Shown: positions 24,601 to 35,299 of the stretch, piece after piece
Position numbering within the stretch: the stretch's first letter is position 1
Layout: each line of letters starts with the position of its first letter
Assembly (NCBI RefSeq): GCF_009389715.1
Contig: NW_024068273.1
Coordinates: 123,770-187,769, forward strand
DNA from: Phoenix dactylifera
Taxonomy: Eukaryota > Streptophyta > Magnoliopsida > Arecales > Arecaceae
Direction: 5' to 3'
Length of the DNA: 64,000 nt
Notes under the pieces: generated by a model
What the model was told of the DNA's origin: nothing
What the model saw: only the letters and a program-made list of their open reading frames with translations
Databases searched by the model: none
Made by a program: the position numbers and the translations under genes

Positions 24601-26960
24601 GCCGCTAAGGACATCGGTACCGAAACAGAGGTTCGGGTTCCATAACCTAAGGAAGGGGAGGGGGTTCAGGGGAGGGGGTTCGGGGGAAGGGAAACCATCC
24701 CATCGCCTGATCCCGACAGAATAAAATTATCGAAGAACAAAGATTCCCCATTCTATTTTTACTATACGTATGGAGCCGATCGTCGCAGTTGCTTACCACC
24801 CTAGTCTCTCACCATTTCTGTGAAGGGACACTCGAGTGGCGATCCCAGCAGTATGGAGAATCGTTCCACTGACTAGAACCAATGACAGCCTTCTTGTACT
24901 AAGGGCGTTTAATCGGTTAATATCTCCGAGCCTCCCTCTTGTAATTGGACCCCACTCGAAATGGTTACCGGACAAGAGTGTGTTTGATTCAATCATCTTA
25001 CTCAACCCCTCCGGGACTGTTTCCTTTTTGGGTTCTTAGGTCCATTATTCGAGGAACATTTCAGAATCATACAACACCTAAATACGACATCAGTTTATGT
25101 TACTTATTACAACCCGCTTATGGAAGTTTGAGGACACCTAAACTTTACAATCCAGGCAACCAGGAAGTTCAAGGGTAGGTTCGAGTGTTTAACTACCTAT
25201 AGTTTGGGATACATCAAATCAACCACTTGAAGGTTGTAACAGTTCCTGATTCGGAGGTTTAGTGTAACAAGAGGTATTACTCTGTGCCACTTAGTGTTAT
25301 GTTCATCACTATATGATAAAAGTCATAAACTAAATGTGAGATAATCCACTTTTGTTAACCAAATAGATAGGGATGATATTCATCGATAAGTAAGTTTTTT
25401 ATCAGTTTGTTATCGTGCAATCGGATTAGTACTTTATTCTTATAGTTAAGACAAGCTTTCTTGATAAGATTCTAAGGCGAAGGAGGTATTCTCAAATGGC
25501 GAAGCCTTGTGTTCTCAAACGGCGAAGCCTTAGTCGTGCTTGGAAAGCACTCCCTTATCCTAGGACCATAACTTAAAGGAATAGGTAGTGCTTACGCACT
25601 CCCTTACTTTAAAGCAGTCGTGCTTCGCCTTATGGTTTGCACTCCTTTAGTCACCTAGTTCTATAAATAGGATCGCTCATGCTTTCCTTAGGGAGAAGCA
25701 CTCCCTTGTTTATCGCATTCCTTTTTTCGTATTATAATCTCTGAACATGTACCACCTAATATGAAAGCTATCTTGAGAATCCTAATACCATTAATCTACG
25801 GCACTGTTGGATTAGGATTTTATCGCTGAAGTAGTTCACCATCAGGTCTAGGGCCCTAGACCAGCCAAGGCAGTGGCAGTATTAGATCCGGACAATCTAA
25901 ACTTGATATCCCTCAACTCTTTCCTCTTTTTATTAAAGAAGAGGGATCAAGCAGTGGTGCATACAAGAAGGCGGAAATATATTGGTTCAGGTAAGAATCG
26001 GAAAACCCATAGGGATATACTGAACAGATCCCACCCAGAAAGATGAACCAACGGGGTAGTGTCCCAAGCTGACCGACCGATACCGGCTCCATACGGATAC
26101 AAAATAGTATTTGGATTCCTTAGAAAACATATGACATTAATCTATTTATATTCATATGTTTTATTTTCTTTGTTTTTAAAATCACTGAATTTTCAGTTTC
26201 TTCCTTCGGGAAAGTCAGAAAAAACAGTATAAAACTTTGAAAAAAAGAAAAGGCTAAGTTTCCATACGGTATCCGGAGGAGGAGTGGAGGGAGACAAGCC
26301 CTCGTCCTTTAGTTAGCCCAGTAGGGGGTCTAGATTCCCCACTTTTTATTTCCAAGTTCGATAAAATAAATAGATTGCCATAGTTAAGAAATTGCAAGCA
26401 AAAGCAACTGCAGGAAAGCTCCAAGTTCTAAAATTAAACTAAAATCATCAACAAATCCCGAAAGCCAAACATCCCAATTTCCAAGAAAACGAAATTCTGA
26501 AACCAGGAAATCATAGAGACAGAGAGAATACCGGGGCAGTGATTGGCATCGAGTGCGGTGACAGAGAACGTGCCGTCCGGGTCATCGATAACCACCGACT
26601 CCCCGACCTCAATTTCCACAAACAACGAATCCTCGAGCTAAGGGAGAAAAAAAAAAAGTGGGGGACAAAAAACCAAAATTCATAACGGGATTGGTATCAG
26701 TCAAGCGTTGAAGAAATTCCAAGAAAGCAAGATTATCAACAATTAATTGGAAAGAAAGGAGAAATAGAAACCCGAGGGAAATGGCGAAGGGCGAGGGACT
26801 TGGTAAAGCGGGTGGCGTAGATGGGGTAGGAGGAGTTGGAGGCGATGCAGGCGAGGTGGTCACGATGGGCGTGGGTGAGGAAATGGTGCCGCTTCCGCCG
26901 GGATGCCGCCGTCCACGTATCCACCGAGAACGGCAGCCCCTTCGGCATCTCTATCGGCAT
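18681..26960 (-). CDS. SNM1/Apollo-like DNA-repair metallo-beta-lactamase (5 exons)
   Basis: Nuclear 5'-exonuclease family of the MBL/beta-CASP fold that processes DNA ends at crosslinks, breaks or telomeres; plant orthologues resemble Apollo (DCLRE1B). Exons on the minus strand: 26960-26772, 26637-26532, 21101-20890, 20793-20596, 19760-18681. Introns are GT-AG and phases close to 595 codons (594 aa). Motifs: THAHRDH at residues 29-35 (metal ligands HxHxDH), DANHCPG at 93-99, HTGDCR at 114-119, and YSMHSSREEL from 302 (beta-CASP). The start is the ATG giving MPIEMPKGLPF; no upstream in-frame ATG was found and this N-terminus matches the family. The tail beyond about residue 400 is acidic, serine-rich and internally repeated, and ends in a conserved-looking LYRSMNV..PRPLPSL block. 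Intron 2 is 5.4 kb and full of repeats. The core usually written LDCTFG reads LDCIFC here. Exact substrate not predictable. Confidence 0.92.
23041..23215 (+). repeat. 26-bp minisatellite, 6-7 copies
   Basis: Unit consensus approximately AAGGCTTCATCAAAGCCAAG plus CTTCTC. Units start at 23041, 23067, 23093, 23119, 23145 and 23171, with a partial copy after 23197. Each unit is partly self-complementary (GGCTT against AAGCC). It lies about 180 bp downstream of a TATA-like ctttataaatacc (about 22870) and a GA-rich leader, an arrangement seen in LTRs or small retroelements. It is located in intron 2 of the nuclease gene, on the opposite strand. Confidence 0.9.
23640..23850 (+). mobile_element. probable LINE 3' tail
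   Basis: The phrase caataaaagccaggtggcc followed by cttccttttcatcaaaaag and an AAAAG-repeat tail resembles the 3' UTR and A-rich end of plant L1-type LINEs. No reverse transcriptase frame is left, so it would be a heavily 5'-truncated copy. It lies in intron 2 of the nuclease gene. The call rests on the 3'-end style only. Confidence 0.4.
24100..26350. other. compositionally distinct block in intron 2, possibly organelle-derived
   Basis: Compared with the surrounding AT-rich introns, this block has balanced base composition, few long A/T runs, and GGGG/CCCC-rich stretches at 24478-24700. Its texture resembles plant mitochondrial intergenic DNA. No mitochondrial or plastid gene is readable, so a NUMT is only a guess. 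It includes the inverted-repeat element at 24316-25556. Confidence 0.3.
24316..25556. mobile_element. 1.2-kb element with about 79-bp inverted repeats
   Basis: The left arm (about 24316-24398) is the reverse complement of the right arm (about 25480-25556) with only a few mismatches. Both contain the two-step sub-repeat aggcttcgccgtttgagaac / aggcttcgccatttgaaaac and end in ggagtgctttccaagcacga. The interior (about 1.08 kb) has no long open frame. More copies of gcactccctt follow to the right (about 25597, 25638, 25696). I found no certain target-site duplication. It could be a non-autonomous DNA transposon or an inverted repeat carried in with organelle-like DNA. Confidence 0.6.
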
Positions 26961-28255
26961 CGCTTCCTCCTCTCTATCTCTCTCTACCACCACCTTCTAC
27001 TGAGTCTTCTCTGTTCCTCTCCTATAGCCGCCTATTTTATTCTCTCCGTTCCCCCTTCTAGGAGAAGAAGGAAGAGGGAATTGGGCGGCCATTCCCAATT
27101 CCAGAATTTCCAATTCGCCTTTTCCCTCTCCTCCGGAGTCGGTGCTTATTTATAGTTGTTCTGGTGTGCAGCTTATACATTTACTTTCGATATCTAGGTC
27201 ATCTGCAAGCATCTCCACCCTTGCTTTTGTGGACTCGCACTATTGGTTAGTGATCTATGGGACAATCAAGTTAGCGTTATTTTATGTTTAAAAATCAATA
27301 AAAGGCTAGATAGTATCTTGGATTTACGGCAGGCAAAACTTAAGCTGTTAGGAGAAGGATCGACCTAAACTAGACTAATAAAAAGCTGCACTGATAAACT
27401 TAAGTTGGCTCGAGTAGAACCCCAATTCATCACATATCATTCCAAACAAACATAAAGATTGTCTTTAACTTGGGCTCCTGCCCGCAAAGGCCGCTAGGTA
27501 ATATGGTACCATATATATTATTGGACTCTTGACGGGCGAGGTGGAATTCTGCCGTCTTCCCATCAATACGCCCAATAGGCTTAGTGGGATTTCATATGAG
27601 AACCAGGATCCTCTGCGGTGCATGGGCCGCATGCAAAGTATTTGTACAACTTTTGATGGTCGTCATCACAAGATGGACGACCACCACCATCATAAGATGG
27701 ACAATCATCAAACAATATGTGCGATGTATAACAAAGTATGCGTTTGTAGACCATTTTAGTTGATAACTGTTCATCTTCTAATTGCAATCATTAAGAACTG
27801 CACACCACTCTATCGTAAAGCCGACGCACTGCAAAGGATCTATGTTCTTTATATAATCACTACTTAGCCCATCACCATAATCAAAGACATCAACTTCTTC
27901 CCCACAAAACATATAAATTGCAAATTCCCTTGCTTCATTGCTTCTATATGGATCCCACCACTCTCCTCGCCCTACCTATATTTAGACAGGTAAAATATTT
28001 TGCATTCATCTTGAACGTTTCACAATGCTTCCTGGACATACAAAACAAAGTCTCACTCACATGTCCCATTTGGTTAATAATTTTCATAATAGGTGTTAAT
28101 CTAACTTCGAGACTATATTTTTTAGCTTAATCAGGTGTTTCTCAGTATGTTGCAAATATCTATTATGAGAGTTCTTATTGTTCAAGATGAACGCAAAATA
28201 TTGTTCTACTGTGCAAGTGAATAGCATCTTGAAGCACCCATGCCTTTGCATATTA

Positions 28256-28790
28256 TTGCGTTTTGCATGTGCAAAATATGTTATATATTTCTTTTAGGTT
28301 TTGTGTTTAACTAGGACTCCAATTGAGGGAGGATTGTAAATATATTTACTTGTAATGGATTGTGAGAATATTTTGTTGAATGAGTATATATTCTAAATCT
28401 AAAAGACTCAACTTCAACTTTTACATGGATAGTTGCTGAGAGATCTAGGTCTTTGCATGCCCACCAGTCGCTATATCGTGATAATATTGATGCAACTTAT
28501 CTTACTGCAAATCTTATATTTCATGACCAAGCACATCAAGATTGACTTTCATTTCGTGCACGAACGAGTAGCTCATAGAGAACCATTTATTCGTTATATC
28601 TCCACTATAAACCAGATTGTAGACATTTTCACAATGCCATTGTCTACTCGGCGATTTTGGATATATCCACCAACTTTAGATTGAGAGAGTACATTATTGT
28701 ATATTGCATGTGCAAAATATGTTATATATTTCTGTTAAATTTTGTGTTTAACTAAAACATAAATTGAGGAAGGATTGCAATAATATTTAG
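28256..28790 (+). mobile_element. Ty1/copia remnant (RNase H end plus LTR-edge duplication)
   Basis: Around 28480-28660 two frames together read DNIDATYLTAN, then TKHIKIDFHFVHERVAHREP, FIRYISTINQIVDIFTMPLS, the typical C-terminal end of copia RNase H, with a frameshift between them. Flanking it, two copies of a sequence starting gcatgtgcaaaatatgttat and ending attgagg(g/a)aggattg (28256-28345 and 28704-28785) look like duplicated polypurine-tract/LTR borders. The element is truncated, frameshifted and rearranged. Confidence 0.75.
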
Positions 28791-30182
28791 GGCTTGTTTG
28801 GATATCCCTAAGAATTAGACTTATTTGCCGGCACAGCCCATATATTTTAAGAGACTGTACAAGTCCCAACTTAAATCCTAGACTATGGGCTTGTTGGTCT
28901 ATAGGAAGAAAAAAAAAGGACCCATAGAAGTCTTTTTCTTTTCTTCCTATAGGATTTGGGCTGAGAGGTGTTAGGTCGATACGACGCATGCTTAAATAGG
29001 TCGTCCAATTCATGAATCCAACAGAATATTCAGCCCAATCCTGTTACATTACCGAAATAGACCCTTAGTTGAACAAACTTATATTCTATGGAGTGATTTA
29101 AAGGATTCGCAGTGACTTCAACTTTTACCCTAGAAATAGCAATCCAAAGACCTAAATCGTTATAACTGTCGCCCTCTTCTAGTATCTAATTCCATCTTGT
29201 CCTTGCACAAATAGAATGCAGAGTGTAAGACCCATCTATATTACTTCTAATTCAAGGAGGATGCCGTTTCATCCACAAAGATCATGAGACAGCATGGGTG
29301 CTACTGATGCTCGGTAAGGAATGTCTAGCCACTTGAATTGCTCAACCTGTGACAAAGCACTTTGGATTGTCCATCCTTCGATACAATACAAAGTCATGTC
29401 TTCAATTCCATATTAACCATGATGTAGAAGCAATAATAGCATCATACTCTCCTGAATTCACTTCATTGTATCTCTCGATAAAGAACCAATTCTCTACATC
29501 CATTCTTTAGAGAAGGTAGAAAGGATATGAATAATTCGAGCAATCTGATCCCAAATAAAGCGAGACTATCGACAATGATAGAGCAGATAATTGCACATTT
29601 CATGTTGCCAACCTCGGCCTGGAAATTTCAACTCCAACAATCCTATACAAAGCTTCTATAAAATATTTTCAATCAATTATGTACTCACGTTAGAGCTATA
29701 TGAAATGCCGTTTTTATGGAAAAAAAAATTAGAGGGCCGCAAGACATTTTGTTAGCAACCGAATTCCATTATCCATTCTTTGCAAGAGTGCTAATTGGCT
29801 GTCCAACAAGGCGAGTGCACGTATCCGCATTGATGAAAGGTGGCTTCTTGTTGAAAAGAATCTTAGTAAGACATGTGTCACTAGTTATATAATTAAATAA
29901 TTTTATACTAGAAAAGCTCTAGTATTTAATGAAAAAAATCTCAATGCTAGGCACCACCAAGAAATGATGTAAAGTTGGATTGGATTCCCTAAAACCAAAA
30001 AAGAAAAGGTTATATTCCTTCTCTAGAATACGTAAAGGACTTTTTAGATTTTTTTTTGTTTCTTTTTTTTCCGATAACATTACAGGTATACATCATATGA
30101 TTTATCATTCTTCTCATTCATATAAAAATTTCATTAAAATTCACCTTATATTATATAAAGTAAGCCATGCAAAGGTCATTTG

Positions 30183-30244
30183 CTAAATTACATCTCAAAG
30201 TTTCATTTGAAAATTTCTATCGACGGATACTTGTCATGCATGAG
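30183..30244 (+). repeat. 62-bp dispersed repeat, copy A
   Basis: The sequence from ctaaattacatctcaaagtt to cttgtcatgcatgaga is repeated in the same orientation at 34284-34347 with about five differences. Family unknown. Confidence 0.8.
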
Positions 30245-31024
30245 AGAATGGATTTGTTTTCTTGTGATTTATATTTGAGTCGCAGTCTTCAGAAGATTAT
30301 TTGATCATAAAATGCAAATTAGGAAATAATCTTCTTTGCTTGCATCGACAATGTACAAGAGATATCATGCAGCAGAACTCTGGAGGTAAAGATCAACTAA
30401 AAAATTTCTAGACCAACTTTGCTAACTAGTTCTCAAGTTCATATTTTTGTATTAAACTTTATCCGATTGTGCCCATCCGAATATAGCCCGTACTAACACA
30501 TATCGAAATTTATTTAAGTTGTTTTAATTTGATCTAGACTCTAATATTTTTTTGATAGGTATCCAACTCTGATTCAAGAAGAGCCTACGATACGGTGATG
30601 GAATATATTTTGTGGTGATAAAGATAAGTTAAATTCTATGTAACCATAGTGGAGATAACATCCATCTTAATCTCTATAACTGACTCTGACATTGCCTCTG
30701 ATGGGTGAGGCATATTATAAAAGGACACCTATGGACTTGGTCCCAATTCATCCAAGAGCACTTGTGAGATCATCTGTAAGAATAGACCCTAAATGGGCCT
30801 TATTGGATCGCGATCATGATCCTCTTCCTCGGCGTGATGAGTAGCAGGTGGTTCCTCCCCACGAAAGGAAAATCGTGTGAGGCAAGCGCTAGAGGAAAAA
30901 AAAAATAGAGGTGCTTTCTATTTTCCAACATTTTTTTTAGTACCTATGTTAAAGAAAAAAAATCCACAATTATAAACTCTTTCTGCAGACGAAGTCGTCA
31001 GTCTCATAATTAAAAAAAATAAAA

Positions 31025-31545
31025 AATATATTTTTTATCAATACATTCTAGATCGCCAAATAATGCATGCTAAGTAAATTAGTTATCTAGCAAGCTAATA
31101 CACATATCTAGATATATCAACACACAGTTTCTTGAATATATCGATACACAGTTTTTAGATATATCGATACACAGTTTCTAGAATATAGTATTCACCGGTA
31201 TACAATACATGACCAAATGAAATACACTTAGCAAATTAGTCACTAGTAACCCAGTATACACCTTCAAGTATATTGATACATAGTTTCTAGAATATCATGT
31301 TCACCAATACACACTATATAGCCGGTGATACATACTGCAAAATTATTTGATACATATCTAGCAGTGATCCAATACACACCTCCAAGTAAATCAATATATA
31401 ATTTTCATAATATACTTTTTATCGGTAAATACTATATAGCCAGATGACACACATCAAGTAAATTAATCATTTAACAAGTCAATACACATCTCTAGATAAA
31501 TCGATACATAGTTTTTAAAATTAAAGATTATATATATACATATCA
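31025..31545 (+). repeat. degenerate satellite-like array, period about 115 bp
   Basis: About four diverged units share blocks in the same order: (t)caatacacac, agataaatcgatacatagtt, agaatatactttt, atcggtaaatactatatagc, and agtaaattaatcatttaac. Unit starts are near 31096, 31251, 31369 and 31479, with a partial one before. The first unit carries an internal three-fold repeat of a roughly 24-bp segment (atatatcgatacacagtttt). No coding potential. Confidence 0.75.
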
Positions 31546-32311
31546 TTCCTTAGTTTTCATGAACTATTAAGTGCAAACATCCTAGAATAAGGGAGGAATT
31601 TGGAGGAGGAGAAAGGGACTTCAGATGAAAAAGAAGAATTCATGAATGGGATAGACAACTTGATTAAAAAAAAAGATATATGGAGAGGCTTGACGAGAAA
31701 AAAACCGATCTCTCTTCGTGGCATGTGCATTTTTTTCACTTTTCTAAAATCATAGGATTGATGAATTTTGAAGAAGAAATTCTATCTTTTTTTAATTTTT
31801 ATTTTTTCTTAAGACGAGCATTAAAAAAAATACAGCAAAATAGAAGTTTCACCCGTATGATATTCTACAGCTAGCGTCTGTCCGATATAATTTTTGCTCC
31901 TTCCCATGATCGCGTTGAGGGAGTACAGCATAAAAGAGAGTGGCGTAGTGAAAAAAAAATTCATTTTTTTTCCCAATGCTGATCGTCTTCATGACGTGAC
32001 TTCACCAGTTAGGATCTCTCCCTCTGGAAGTTGGGATGGATCAATACCATCCATCGTATCTGCAGTACTCTATAGTTTATAATTTTTCTCATTCAAGTAA
32101 AATTTTATCAAAAATCCAACTTTATAGCCTGCAAATTAAGCCGCCTGGGCACAAGCCAGTGTTCTAATTATAATACTAGCAAACTCAAAACAACGAAATT
32201 AAACTCTATCCCAATAATCCAAAGCAACACATGCCTTGGCTTTTATTAGTATATTATTATTATGATTTTAAGAAGGCATGCCTTCGGTTGATGACACTTT
32301 GCGCGCAACAC

Positions 32312-33249
32312 TCAAAATGCACCGTTGGATTTCACTTGGGCTGCAGGGACTGGAGGGATCGCACCAACAGCAGTCACCCCCCCATCAACGATCAGGTTTT
32401 GTCCGGTGACGAACGCCGACTCGTCGGACGCCAGGAAGAGTGCAGCCTCCCCAATATCACTTGCCTTCAACGGCCCTCCTCCCTTCAACACCATCGTGCC
32501 CTCGGAAAACTCTTCTGCCTGACTCTGGCTCATCTCAGTAAGCTTCTGTACAATCGGCGTCGCCACGCTGCCTGGCGACACGCAGTTCGCCCGTATTCCA
32601 TGCCTTCCAAGCTCCGCTGCCGCCGATCGCACGAGCCCGACCACCGCATGCTTCGACGCTGCGTACACTGCCGCCCCGTGCCCGCCCCTCGTCGCCGCGA
32701 TGCTCGCCGTGCATATGATCGATCCTCGTGTCCCGCTGGCCACCATCGCCCTCCCTGCATGCTTGATCGTCGCAGCTACGCCGCGGACGTTGACGGCGAT
32801 GACATTATCGAGCACGTCGAAGTCCACGTCCAGAATTGTGCTGGTTAGCTTCTCCGAGATCCCGGCGTTGCTGAACATGATGTCGAGCCGGCCGTAGGCC
32901 TTGATGGCGAAGCCCACGAGCTTCTCTACTTCCTTCTCGCTGCGCACGTCGCAGTGCTTGTACTTGCACTTGTCCGGGCCGATGGAGGCGACGACGCTGG
33001 CGCCCAGCTCGTCCTGGATGTCGGCGATGACGACGAGGGCTCCGTGGGCTGCGAAGATCCTTGCGGCGGCCTCCCCGATCCCACTGGCCGCGCCAGTGAT
33101 GATGGCCACCTTGCCTTCCAACCTGCATGTCATGGTTACCACTTGTTAGCGCCAAGTTCACTGGAAATTAACTAGTATACATGCATGAAATATAAGCTCA
33201 AATCCATGAATTAGCTTTGGGAAACGTAGCGTCACCTCTGCTTAGACAT
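32312..33249 (-). CDS. short-chain dehydrogenase, secoisolariciresinol dehydrogenase-like (SDR110C), copy 1
   Basis: NAD(H)-dependent soluble oxidoreductase; relatives oxidise lignans, diterpenoids (momilactone A synthase) or xanthoxin, and the substrate here cannot be told. Two exons: 33249-33236 (14 nt, ATGTCTAAGCAGAG) and 33122-32312, joined across a 113-bp GT-AG intron to 275 codons (274 aa). The start giving MSKQRLEGKVAIITG was preferred over ATGs that lie inside the intron, because the splice restores the family's exon-1/exon-2 arginine codon. Motifs: TGAASGIG at 14-21 (dinucleotide loop), D39 ending beta-2 (NAD preference), SNAG 89-92, and catalytic N116, S145, Y158 and K162 (YAASK). 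C-terminal DGG fold present. A TATA box lies 79 bp upstream. Appears intact. Confidence 0.94.
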
Positions 33250-33327
33250 ATTATTATTAAGGTTTGGCACTTCTACTTAATCTTATGACCCTTGACGCAG
33301 TTGAGCGAAATAGCTCCCCTTTTTTTC

Positions 33328-33334
33328 TTATATA
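33328..33334 (-). promoter_or_regulatory. TATA box of SDR copy 1
   Basis: On the minus strand the sequence reads ctatataag, 79 bp upstream of the start codon and just after a gacgtc palindrome. The spacing fits a 5' UTR of about 45-50 nt. Confidence 0.6.
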
Positions 33335-34283
33335 GACGTCCTAGCAAAGCTACAATTCTGAAATATTCTGGAAAGAGAATAATGTGACTCGGGACAGATC
33401 CGAACTTTGAAAATGAATTAATTGAATTATTGACTCAGACAACTGGCTAGCTGAGGCAGCAAACGGGCCGGTCAGCGATGGCGCGCCCGTTCGAGTTTTC
33501 TAAAGATGAGTACAAGAAGATGGGGACGGGAAAGAAGACTCGTTGGAGAGAGGTGGTGTGATATTTTCACGTGCCTGTGCTTGTAGAATTTTAGGCACTA
33601 TAAAATGGTGCATGCAGTAAACGACAGCGATGCCACCACCCACTTGGTCTTCGTTCAACGAATCATCTCGGAATGTTCAACAAGTTTGATTTTTATTTTT
33701 TATTTTTTTGGCTAAACCGGAAGTATCATACATGATGAATACGAATACAACCAAAAAAAATTAAAAAAATAGTAGCTCTTGGAGTGCACTGGGCAACTTC
33801 CTCTCCCCTACCCACAAAGTATCCTCAAAGTGGTTAGCCACATATGATGCCACCCAATCCGCAGCTCCATTGGTCTCTTTGTATACATGCTTCGTCTAAA
33901 AGGCCATCCAATCACAGACCATGCATGGCCGGAATGTCTCTAAACAGCGGGGGGCAGGCACTCACTCCACTCGGGCTAGTTTGACGTCTTTTTCAATAGT
34001 CATTATTGGAAGACATCTTTTTTACCAATGTTAGTAGTGACTTTATCTCAGCTCCATATCAAGCGACATACAAGAATCAAAAGACTTCATGAAACTTTGA
34101 AGTTTGAAAATTTCTCAAATCATGAAACTTCGATATATAACTTGATGTGGGGCTGAGATAAATATCACTTCCAATTTTCTATATATCAAAAGACTTCATG
34201 ATTCTCATTTGAAGTACGTTTGCAAATTTAATAGGACAATGGCTCTCCAATTATCTACCGAACGACCTTTTAGTGGGTCCTTG

Positions 34284-34347
34284 ACTAAATTACATCTCAA
34301 AGTTTCACTTGAAAATTTCTATGGACGAATACTTGTCATGCATGAGA
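34284..34347 (+). repeat. 62-bp dispersed repeat, copy B
   Basis: Direct repeat of 30183-30244, 4.1 kb away, with about five differences. Family unknown. Confidence 0.8.
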
Positions 34348-34667
34348 TTTTTTTTTATTTTTGTTTGGTTTGGGGTTACATCCACATAGGTAGAAATAAT
34401 ATGAAAGCAAAGACCACGTTTGTATCACGAAGACAGAAAATAACTGAAGCCCATCAAACAGAGAAGAATTGAGTGACAAGGGATGATAGGACTTCTAAAA
34501 TATCGATTGTTCAAGCTTGGTGGTGGAAAAAGTTAACGTAGAATGGAATCACAGAGAAGACTTCAGAGATCAAAATAGTATAACAAGCAAGTCACGCTGA
34601 AGTACTCCTTGTCAATGGCAAAAGTTTGAAAGTAGCACACCATTGGACTTGATGGTGAAAGTTTGAA

Positions 34668-34848
34668 AGTAATCCTAGCGTTGGCAAACCATTGATGTTA
34701 TGACGCAACCACTACGATAGGATAACATCTTATTTCCCAAGCTTTTATCCTTTTATATCCCAAGGATATTTCCCATCCAGGACTAATTTGCATGATTGAA
34801 TATGCTACTACACTTTCCTTTAAGAACGCTATTTTCTTGGGTATACAT
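34668..34848 (+). repeat. about 180-bp dispersed repeat, copy A
   Basis: Matches 43551-43732 almost base for base, from agtaatcctag to the end of ttcctttaagaac(g/a)ctattt. It contains the inverted pairs ggataacatcttat(cc) and atatcccaaggatat, suggesting a small non-autonomous element. Confidence 0.85.
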
Positions 34849-35299
34849 TGTACCAAAGTAAGGCTTCAACCATTATGAAGGAGATACAGGGTCTGAACCC
34901 CGTTCCTCTCTCATGCTAAACATGTAGACTAAACCCTTGGTATGGTAGTGGATCATCATATCAAAGATTCCTAACCAATGAACTGAGGGATTAGCCTCAT
35001 CAGACACATCTAATTATTCCGTTCTAACTTCCTTCAAAAGGTGACAGCACGCATGTAATTTCCTTCTAATTTCCTATACCTATTGAGATAAGGATCTTTA
35101 TAGCATGTCTTTTTAGGTCCCAACAAAAAAACCCTGCATCACCTCTTATGCATGAAACCACTGCCAATTGGCTGACTCAACAAATTACTCATTTTATACT
35201 GAGAAACAGACATCCCGAACAAGAAAACAAGTTGTTTGGCTGATATAACCAATCCATCACTCATACAAATGTCTCCTCTTCTATCTAAATAAGTCTAAA

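Larger units (their letters stand above)
27000..32060. other. repeat-rich intergenic region
   Basis: The first 100-200 bp hold the pyrimidine-rich promoter/5' UTR side of the nuclease gene. The rest has no intact gene. It contains a copia remnant (28256-28790), a possible MITE with an internal hairpin (about 28793-29065), a dispersed 62-bp repeat (30183-30244) and a satellite-like array (31025-31545). The remainder is AT-rich and featureless to my eye. Confidence 0.5.
32061..33750 (-). repeat. segmental duplication, copy 1 (SDR gene 1)
   Basis: From tgcagtactctatagtttat to the sequence after aagtatcatacatgatgaat, this 1.7-kb segment is repeated in direct orientation at 37248-38889. It covers promoter, both exons, intron and 3' flank. 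Exons are nearly identical; flanks differ by small indels, including about 50 bp around 33600-33660 that is absent from copy 2. Confidence 0.93.

Noticed and set aside
32231-32848. Long plus-strand frames opposite the SDR genes (also 37290-38333)
   Set aside because: Mirror frames of GC-rich SDR exons; the minus strand carries all catalytic motifs.
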